Below, one piece after another: positions 1 through 4,606 of a stretch of 6,089 nt of DNA. This DNA is from an uncultured Spirochaetota bacterium (GTDB taxonomy: Bacteria > Spirochaetota > UBA4802 > UBA5368): the NCBI GenBank assembly GCA_937864375.1, contig CALMJO010000369.1, positions 1-6,089 on the forward strand, read 5' to 3'. Position 1 is the first letter of the stretch. Each line of letters starts with the position of its first letter. Both the position numbers and the translations under genes were made by a program. Below the pieces are notes generated by a model. The model had not been told where the DNA came from. It made no database searches and saw only the letters and a program-made list of their open reading frames with translations.

Positions 1-25
1 GCATTGATGGCATATGCAGAGCCGT

Positions 26-47
26 TTTAAAGAGGGGTTTAAAGAGG
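26..47. repeat. Two-copy 12-bp tandem repeat upstream of the PAS kinase
   Basis: TTTAAAGAGG occurs at 26-35 and again at 38-47, a period of 12 bp. Each copy puts a TAA in the kinase reading frame (28-30 and 40-42). AAAGAGG resembles a Shine-Dalgarno site, but no ATG, GTG or TTG in the kinase frame lies at usable distance. The first 60 bases have only 25 G or C, far below the rest of the window. Function is unknown; it may mark non-coding or foreign sequence at a breakpoint. Confidence 0.5.
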
Positions 48-81
48 TACCCTTATACATCCCGATGACCTTCCCGGGCTC

Positions 82-1737
82 ATGGAGAGCTACGAAAGGA
101 CCGTGCGCGGCGAGGTCGAGCCGTATGAATACCGTTTTTTCGACAGCGACGGTTCCATACACTGGGTGCGGACTTCCAGCCGGCTGATCATGAAGGACGG
201 TGTCGCCGCGGGCATAACCGGCGTGATGACGGACATCACCCCCCGCAAGGAGGCCGAGGCCCGGATGCACGCGGCGATCGAGGCGCTCAGGAAAAACGAG
301 AGGGACCTCCGCCTGATCACGGACAACATGCGCGACACCGTGTGGCTCATGGACATGGAATTGAAAGCCACGTGGATTTCCCCCTCGGTGCTGCGGACGC
401 GCGGGTTTACGCTCGAGGATCTTGCCGGGATGCCGCTGGAGCGTCACGTCACACCGGATTCCCTGCACAAGGCCCTTGCCATGATCGAGGAGCATCTTTC
501 CCCGGAAAAGCTTGCCGACCCCGCATGCGAAGTTGTCGCAAGCGCCGAGCTTGAATTCTACCGCAAGGACGGATCGACGATCTGGACCGACGTCGTTGTG
601 ACGCTGCTGCGCGACCAGGACGGAAAACCGGACGGCTTCCTGGGCGTGGGGCGCGACATCTCTGAAAGAATGAAGATGGAGAAATCGATTCGCGAGAGCG
701 AATCGATGCTCGGTTTTCTCGCGGAGAACATCGCCGACATCATCTGGATACTGGACCTGAACCTCAACACGACCTACGTGAGCCCGTCGATTGAAAAGAT
801 ACTCGGCTTCACGGTGGAAGAGCGCAAGAAACAGTCCCAGGACATGATGATGACCCGGGACTCGATGAACCGGTGTTTCGAGCTGCTTGGCGCGGAGCTC
901 GCCAGGGACGGGCAGGAGGGCGTGGACCCCGACAGGGTGAGCAGGATCGAGGTGGAGTATTACCGCGCGGACGGGTCGACGATATGGATGGAAAACAGCT
1001 CCACCGCGGTGCGCGACGAGCTCGGCAGGATCACGGGCATCTGCGGCGTTTCGCACGACATCACCGAGCGCAAGCGCGCGGCCGACGAGCTGCGTGAAAA
1101 GGAAGAGGCGCTCGCCAGGTCACTGGACGAGAAAAACGCGCTGCTGCGCGAGCTTCAGCACCGCGTCAAGAACAGCCTCGTCATGATCGCCGGGCTCATA
1201 GGGATCGAGCGCGCGCGCACCGCCGATCCCGAGGCCCGCTCGGTGCTGGAGGGGCTGCGGGGCAGGGTGGACTCGGTCGCGCGGCTGTACGCGCTCCTGT
1301 TCCAGACGGGCGACGTGCGCAGGCTCATGCTGGACGAGTACATGCACCGCATCGTACAGTCGCTCGAGGAGACCTACGTGACGCACATGGGGCGCATAAG
1401 GCTCGAGCTTGAATTCGGGAAGGTGCCGCTGGACGTCAAGCAGGCGGCGCCTTTTGGCCTTATCCTTAACGAGCTCGTGACGAACGCGCTCAAGTACGCC
1501 TTCCCCGGGGAGCGCAGGGGCACGCTGTGGGTCACGCTCGCGGTGGAGGCGGGCGGCATAATTCTCGTCGTCGCGGACGACGGTGTTGGCCCTCCCCCCG
1601 AATTCGACCCGAACGCCGGGGCCGGATTCGGGCTCCAGCTGGTCAAGATGCTCGTGGGCCAGCTGGGCGGGGAGTTCGTCTTCGAGCGCGCCGAGCGGAC
1701 CGTGTGCACGGTGCGGGTCCCGTCCGAGGGCGTGTAG
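82..1737 (+). CDS. PAS-domain sensor histidine kinase, HisKA_2 class (5' end truncated or frameshifted)
   Basis: Probably a cytosolic sensor kinase that autophosphorylates a histidine and passes the phosphate to a response regulator; no transmembrane segment is visible. Order from the ATG: the C-terminal half of a first PAS/PAC (residues 1-56, DGSIHW, DITPRK); PAS2 about 70-200 (DGSTIW at 163, DISER at 192); PAS3 about 205-332 (DGSTIW at 297, DITERK at 326); a charged helical linker about 330-355; a HisKA_2 H-box LQHRVKNSL with phospho-acceptor His360; and an HATPase with N-box NELVTNALKYAF (463-474), G1 DDGVG (499-503) and G2 GAGFGLQLV (513-521). HRxKN with NEL favours HisKA_2 over classical HisKA. 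The ATG at 82 is only the first available start: PAS-like codons (IHPDDLPGL) lie in frame upstream from 55, no start codon or Shine-Dalgarno site fits, and TAA codons at 28 and 40 close the frame. No response regulator is adjacent, so partner and signal are unknown. Kinase class is confident; start and intactness are not. Confidence 0.9.
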   Translation: MESYERTVRGEVEPYEYRFFDSDGSIHWVRTSSRLIMKDGVAAGITGVMTDITPRKEAEARMHAAIEALRKNERDLRLITDNMRDTVWLMDMELKATWISPSVLRTRGFTLEDLAGMPLERHVTPDSLHKALAMIEEHLSPEKLADPACEVVASAELEFYRKDGSTIWTDVVVTLLRDQDGKPDGFLGVGRDISERMKMEKSIRESESMLGFLAENIADIIWILDLNLNTTYVSPSIEKILGFTVEERKKQSQDMMMTRDSMNRCFELLGAELARDGQEGVDPDRVSRIEVEYYRADGSTIWMENSSTAVRDELGRITGICGVSHDITERKRAADELREKEEALARSLDEKNALLRELQHRVKNSLVMIAGLIGIERARTADPEARSVLEGLRGRVDSVARLYALLFQTGDVRRLMLDEYMHRIVQSLEETYVTHMGRIRLELEFGKVPLDVKQAAPFGLILNELVTNALKYAFPGERRGTLWVTLAVEAGGIILVVADDGVGPPPEFDPNAGAGFGLQLVKMLVGQLGGEFVFERAERTVCTVRVPSEGV

Positions 1738-1813
1738 GAAAGTTCCGATTGGGTGAAGGGCCAGCCGGGACCGGTAGTGCATGAAACGCGCCTTGAAGCT
1801 GTGCGAGTCCCGT

Positions 1814-2512
1814 TCAGCCGTCGGGAGCGTGTCCGCCCTTCCCGAACAGCCGGAAGGGCCTGCGCAGGCGCCCCCGCTCGACCGAAATCGGCCCCCCCGT
1901 CTCCACGCTCAGGTACTTCCCCTTCTTGAAGCTCCCCGGGTTCGCGACGATCGTTTCGCCTAACGTCTCGACGCCGCCCGCCTCGTGGATGTGGCCGCAG
2001 AGGCAGAGGTCCACGCGGTGCATGGAAAGAAAATCGCGCACGGAGCGGCTCCCCGCGCGGATGCCCAGGAAGGTGCGGTCGCGCACGCGGTGGGGCGGCG
2101 TGTGCGAGACGAGCACGGTGCGCGCCGCGCCCGCCAGCATCCCGTATCCCTGCGCGAGGAAGGCGGCGATCTGGTCCTCGGCGTACTCGACTCTCGTGTG
2201 CATGGGGGTGACGGTGGACCCGCCCGCGCCAAAGAAGCCCACGCCGTCGATCACGCGCGCGCGGGCGTGGAGCGATATCCCCTTTTCCTCGAAGAGCGCG
2301 CGCACCCCCTCCGAGTCCCAGTTCCCGTGGACGCCCACCAGGGCCTTCGCGTGGGGCTCTATGAGCGCGAGGAGTGAGCGCGCCTCGCCGGCCGAGCCGG
2401 ATCTCGTGATGTCGCCCGCGAGCACCGTCACGTCGGCGGCGCTGATGAGCGCGCGGGCGTCCGCGAGCATGTCCGCGGCCCCGTGAATGTCGGCGAGCAC
2501 GAGTATCTTCAT
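1814..2512 (-). CDS. Calcineurin-like metallophosphoesterase (YfcE/MJ0936-like)
   Basis: A 232-residue cytosolic protein that should hydrolyse phosphoesters with a two-metal centre; the substrate cannot be read from the sequence. All family motifs appear in order: ADIHG (D8, H10), GDI (D34), GNWD (N64, D66), SHTPPH (H137), CGHIHE (H174, H176) and NPGS (191-194). The usual GNHD histidine is Trp65. YfcE- and MJ0936-type phosphodiesterases also lack this histidine (GNCD), so loss of activity is not implied. The start at 2512 was chosen over an upstream in-frame ATG at 2545 because MKILVLADIHG is the typical N-terminus and AGGAG sits 8 bases before it. The C-terminus is a basic tail (about 212-232). 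It faces the PAS kinase convergently, with 76 bp between the stops, and diverges from the TatD gene. Its full size and motif set indicate an intact enzyme. Confidence 0.93.
   Translation of the reverse strand: MKILVLADIHGAADMLADARALISAADVTVLAGDITRSGSAGEARSLLALIEPHAKALVGVHGNWDSEGVRALFEEKGISLHARARVIDGVGFFGAGGSTVTPMHTRVEYAEDQIAAFLAQGYGMLAGAARTVLVSHTPPHRVRDRTFLGIRAGSRSVRDFLSMHRVDLCLCGHIHEAGGVETLGETIVANPGSFKKGKYLSVETGGPISVERGRLRRPFRLFGKGGHAPDG
1835..1859. repeat. Perfect 8-bp hairpin near the 3' end of the phosphoesterase gene
   Basis: GCCCTTCC (1835-1842) and GGAAGGGC (1852-1859) are perfect inverted arms around a 9-base loop, inside the last codons of the minus-strand gene. No T-run follows on either strand, so it is not a canonical intrinsic terminator. 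Because it lies near the meeting point of two convergent genes, it could still slow transcription or protect a 3' end. That role is inference, and chance in GC-rich coding DNA is possible. Confidence 0.4.
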
Positions 2513-2520
2513 GGCGGTTT

Positions 2521-2525
2521 CTCCT
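2521..2525 (-). promoter_or_regulatory. Ribosome binding site deciding the phosphoesterase start
   Basis: On the minus strand this reads AGGAG, followed by 8 bases and then ATG at 2512. It supports the 232-residue form. The alternative ATG at 2545 would add 11 residues that precede the conserved beta strand. Confidence 0.75.
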
Positions 2526-2581
2526 GCGGCAAACTCAATTGACAACCAGGCGTGGCCCAGTATGGTATGCCCGTTGCCGCA
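2525..2581. repeat. Inverted repeat flanking the divergent promoters
   Basis: TGCGGCAA at 2525-2532 is the exact reverse complement of TTGCCGCA at 2574-2581, with 41 bp between. Inside and overlapping it, ATTGAC (2538-2543) mirrors GTCAAT (2584-2589); these are the two candidate -35 elements. The arrangement resembles a paired operator in a divergent control region, but no regulator is encoded nearby and binding is unproven. Confidence 0.45.
2539..2566 (+). promoter_or_regulatory. Candidate sigma-70 promoter for the TatD gene
   Basis: A perfect -35 TTGACA (2539-2544), a 16-bp spacer and TATGGT (2561-2566, 4 of 6 matches to TATAAT). Transcription would start about 35 bases before the ATG at 2610. 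The position between divergent genes supports it. The -10 is only moderate. Confidence 0.55.
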
Positions 2582-2588
2582 AAGTCAA
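2559..2588 (-). promoter_or_regulatory. Candidate promoter for the phosphoesterase gene
   Basis: On the minus strand, -35 TTGACT occupies 2583-2588. Possible -10 elements are TACCAT (2562-2567, 15-bp spacer) or CATACT (2559-2564, 18-bp spacer), each with 4 of 6 matches. Both overlap the -10 of the opposite promoter, so polymerase binding on the two strands would compete if both are real. Confidence 0.4.
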
Positions 2589-2599
2589 TCGTTTCCCGG

Positions 2600-2605
2600 G
2601 GAGGG
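2600..2605 (+). promoter_or_regulatory. Ribosome binding site deciding the TatD-family start
   Basis: GGAGGG lies 4 bases before ATG 2610. This selects the 262-residue protein beginning MHYIDSHAHFD and rejects an upstream in-frame ATG at 2487. That upstream start would run through the divergent promoter region and into the opposite gene's coding sequence. Confidence 0.8.
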
Positions 2606-2609
2606 ACGC

Positions 2610-3398
2610 ATGCACTACATCGATTCGCACGCGCACTTCGACCTCTGCATCGAGGACGGCATGGCCGAGCGGGAGCTCCTCGAGGGCATGGACGCGGCCG
2701 GGGTGCGCGCCGCGGTGCAGGTGTCCATCGAGCCCGCGGGCTTCGCGTTCGCCCGGGACTTCGCGCGGCGGAACAGGGAGCGCGGCGCCTATTTCACGCT
2801 CGGCATCCATCCGTCCACGCGCGCGGGCGGGGCGGATCTGGAGTCGCTCCGGGGATACGCCCTGGAGGTCCTCTCGTCGGACGACGCGCCTCTCCTGTTC
2901 GGCATCGGGGAGGCGGGGCTCGACTACTACCGCATGCGCCAGGAAAAGGAGCCGCAGATGCGCGCCTTTGAGTTCCAGGCCGCGCTCGCGAGGGACACGG
3001 GCGTTCCCCTCGTCGTCCACTCCCGCGACGCGATGGACGACTCCATTGAGCTCCTCGCGCGCATCCGGCCCGGCGCGGGGGTCATGCACTGCTTTTCGGG
3101 CGGGAGCCGGGAGGCGCGCCGGGTGATGGACCTGGGCTTCATGATTTCCTTCGCGGGGAACCTCACCTACAGGGCCGCGGCGGACCTCCACGACGCGGCG
3201 CGCTACGTGCCCCTGGACCGGGTCCTCCTGGAGACGGACGCCCCCTTCCTCGCCCCGGTGCCGTTACGCGGCAGGAAGAACCGCCCGGAGCACGTCGCGC
3301 ACACCTACGCGTTTTTCGCGTCCCTGAGAGGCGAAAAAACGGAAACGATCATGGAATCGGTGCAAAAAAACTTCGCCTCGCTCCTGCGCCCCGCGTGA
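2610..3398 (+). CDS. TatD-family metal-dependent hydrolase / DNase
   Basis: A 262-residue cytosolic TIM-barrel hydrolase of the amidohydrolase superfamily. Characterised TatD proteins are metal-dependent deoxyribonucleases tied to DNA repair and fragment degradation; specificity here is inferred from the family. Visible metal and active-site residues are DSHAHFD (H7, H9), GIHPS (H67), GIGEAGLDYY (E101), VVHSRDA (H127), MHCFSGG (H150) and LLETDAPFL (D200), followed by the family's APVPxRGxxNxP signature (about 205-217). The full length matches the usual 255-265 residues. Two small departures: GIHPS where GxHPH is common, and PVPLRG where PVPHRG or PVPYRG is common; no metal ligand is lost. It diverges from the metallophosphoesterase by 97 bp, has its own promoter candidate and ends in a terminator, so it is probably monocistronic. 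The family is certain; which TatD paralogue it is cannot be said. Confidence 0.95.
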   Translation: MHYIDSHAHFDLCIEDGMAERELLEGMDAAGVRAAVQVSIEPAGFAFARDFARRNRERGAYFTLGIHPSTRAGGADLESLRGYALEVLSSDDAPLLFGIGEAGLDYYRMRQEKEPQMRAFEFQAALARDTGVPLVVHSRDAMDDSIELLARIRPGAGVMHCFSGGSREARRVMDLGFMISFAGNLTYRAAADLHDAARYVPLDRVLLETDAPFLAPVPLRGRKNRPEHVAHTYAFFASLRGEKTETIMESVQKNFASLLRPA

Positions 3399-3411
3399 GC
3401 GCCGTTTTTTT
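3379..3411 (+). terminator. Intrinsic terminator overlapping the TatD-family stop codon
   Basis: CGCTC (3379-3383) pairs with GAGCG (3397-3401). After one mismatch and a T-G wobble, GCG (3386-3388) pairs with CGC (3392-3394) around a CCC loop. A run of seven T (3405-3411) begins three bases past the stem. The TGA stop (3396-3398) lies inside the 3' arm, so a ribosome at the stop would cover the hairpin. Confidence 0.7.
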
Positions 3412-3412
3412 C

Positions 3413-3452
3413 TTGCATTGCCTTGGTCGCTGCCGTTTAATTTCGGTATATT
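3413..3452 (+). promoter_or_regulatory. Candidate promoter of the barrel-TPR / kinase operon
   Basis: This is the only AT-rich patch between the terminator and the next gene. TTGCAT (3413-3418), 17 bp and TTTAAT (3436-3441, 5 of 6 to TATAAT) form one candidate. TTGGTC (3423-3428), 18 bp and TATATT (3447-3452) form an overlapping second one. The -35 elements are weak (3 of 6), which fits an activated or low-level promoter. The leader would be about 65-75 bases long. Confidence 0.4.
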
Positions 3453-3493
3453 GACGGTGTCCCCCTCGCACAGCCGAAGGAGCCGTCCGCGCG

Positions 3494-3511
3494 CATCTCA
3501 AACCATCTCAA
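3494..3511. repeat. Direct repeat CATCTCAA in the leader
   Basis: CATCTCAA occurs at 3494-3501 and 3504-3511, a period of 10 bp, about one helical turn. The second copy runs into the AAGGG ribosome binding site (3510-3514), nine bases before ATG 3524. It could be a binding site on DNA or mRNA, or chance. Confidence 0.35.
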
Positions 3512-3523
3512 GGGCATGATGCC

Positions 3524-4600
3524 ATGAAAAGCCTGTACACCCTGATCGCGTTCTTAGTGCTCCTGGCGGCCCCGCTCCTCCCTGCGGACGCGCTCTCCCG
3601 GGACATGAAAAGCGGCGACATCATCTGGGGTGCCCGCGGCGGGTACTCCCACCTCACGGGCTACTGGCAGCAGGAGCTCGCCGACGCGCCGTACCTGGGG
3701 CTCTACCAGGATTTTTTCATACGCGACCGCGTCATGGCCGAGTTAGACGTCATTTACGCCGCCTACCCGCTCGACAATACCGCATCGTCAAAGATCTACA
3801 CTGCGGGCGTCGCAGCGGGCCCGCTCTGGCACTACCCGCTCTTTCCCTATGCGCGCGTGTTCGGGGGCCTGTCGCTCTCCGGAACATATTATTCGTTCAG
3901 GAACGAGGAATACGACAAGCGCGAAAGGGCCTTCAAGCCGGGCGGCATCTTCAAGACGGGCGTGTTCGTTCCCGTGGGGCAGGGCGTGATCCTGCGCGCG
4001 GGCGCCGACTACTCGGTCGCGCCGCTGTCGGGGAAGGCCTTCGGGGGGCTCAACTTCACGGCCGGCGTTTCGTATAACTATTACGCGCTGGCGCGCGCGG
4101 TCACCGCGGAGGGGCGCGAGGGCGGCGCCGACTGGGGCGGCGACAGGGAGATGCAGACCATCTACAGCGAGGCGCTCGGCCAGTTCAAGGAGGGGAACAT
4201 CGCCACGGCACAGGAGGGCTTCGCGCGCGTGGACGAGAAGTCGGCTTATTTCCGCGATGCGGCGGGTTATCTCGCCCAGATCGCGCGGGCCGAGGCGTCG
4301 TTCGCCGAGGGGAAGCGCATGTTCGATGCCGGCCGGTATTACGAGTCGGTCCCCCCCCTGGACGACGCCGCGAAGGTGAGCGCCGATGCGCGCGCCCTTT
4401 TAAAGAGCGCGCGGGAGCGGCTGGCCCCCGAGGTGCCGGTGCTCGAACAGCTGGGCGTCGCGGCGTACGAGCGCGGGGAATACGAGCAGTGCATCGTCAT
4501 CATGAAAAAGATCCAGCTCGCCGACCCCGAAAACCGCGTGATGGTGATATACCTGCCCCGCGCGCAGAAGCGCTACGAGGGGCTCCAGAAACTCAAATGA
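3524..4600 (+). CDS. Exported protein: beta-barrel-like N-terminal half plus TPR-like C-terminal half
   Basis: A 358-residue protein of no named family that I recognise. A signal peptide is clear: MK, a hydrophobic core about 4-20 and an AxA-type site ADA (21-23), so it leaves the cytoplasm. Residues about 30-190 are rich in Gly, Tyr, Phe and Trp and form short alternating stretches (IIWGARGGYS, YARVFGGLSL, VILRAGADYS, GLNFTAGVSY), as in small outer-membrane beta-barrels; about eight strands are plausible. After a Gly-rich linker (about 195-208), the rest is helical with TPR-like repeats at about 212-238, 256-290 and 302-336 (the last contains GVAAYERGEYEQC and ADPEN). The likely layout is a barrel in the outer membrane with a TPR arm in the periplasm. 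AAGGG stands nine bases before the ATG. The next gene, a membrane histidine kinase, begins six bases after the stop, so they are probably co-transcribed and may work together. Export is well supported; barrel and TPR calls rest on pattern only. Confidence 0.85.
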   Translation: MKSLYTLIAFLVLLAAPLLPADALSRDMKSGDIIWGARGGYSHLTGYWQQELADAPYLGLYQDFFIRDRVMAELDVIYAAYPLDNTASSKIYTAGVAAGPLWHYPLFPYARVFGGLSLSGTYYSFRNEEYDKRERAFKPGGIFKTGVFVPVGQGVILRAGADYSVAPLSGKAFGGLNFTAGVSYNYYALARAVTAEGREGGADWGGDREMQTIYSEALGQFKEGNIATAQEGFARVDEKSAYFRDAAGYLAQIARAEASFAEGKRMFDAGRYYESVPPLDDAAKVSADARALLKSARERLAPEVPVLEQLGVAAYERGEYEQCIVIMKKIQLADPENRVMVIYLPRAQKRYEGLQKLK

Positions 4601-4606
4601 CCGCGC

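Noticed and set aside
1120..1782. 220-codon minus-strand frame opposite the PAS kinase
   Set aside because: It is antisense to the H-box and ATPase motifs and has low-complexity composition with no family motif.
1926..2486. 186-codon plus-strand frame opposite the phosphoesterase
   Set aside because: It is a shadow of a gene with complete metallophosphoesterase motifs on the other strand; its translation is Ser/Arg/Pro-rich without known signatures.
2487..2609. Upstream in-frame start that would add 41 residues to the TatD-family protein
   Set aside because: The added stretch crosses the divergent promoter region and overlaps the opposite gene; TatD proteins begin at the DSHxH motif and GGAGGG precedes ATG 2610.
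3516..3527. Three-codon open frame (ATG ATG CCA TGA) overlapping the start of the barrel-TPR gene
   Set aside because: The AAGGG site is too close (1-4 bases) to its ATGs and correctly spaced for ATG 3524; too short to support as a leader peptide.
4397..4406. TTTTAAAGAG also found at 25-34
   Set aside because: A single 10-bp match inside coding sequence; chance is adequate and no longer homology flanks it.
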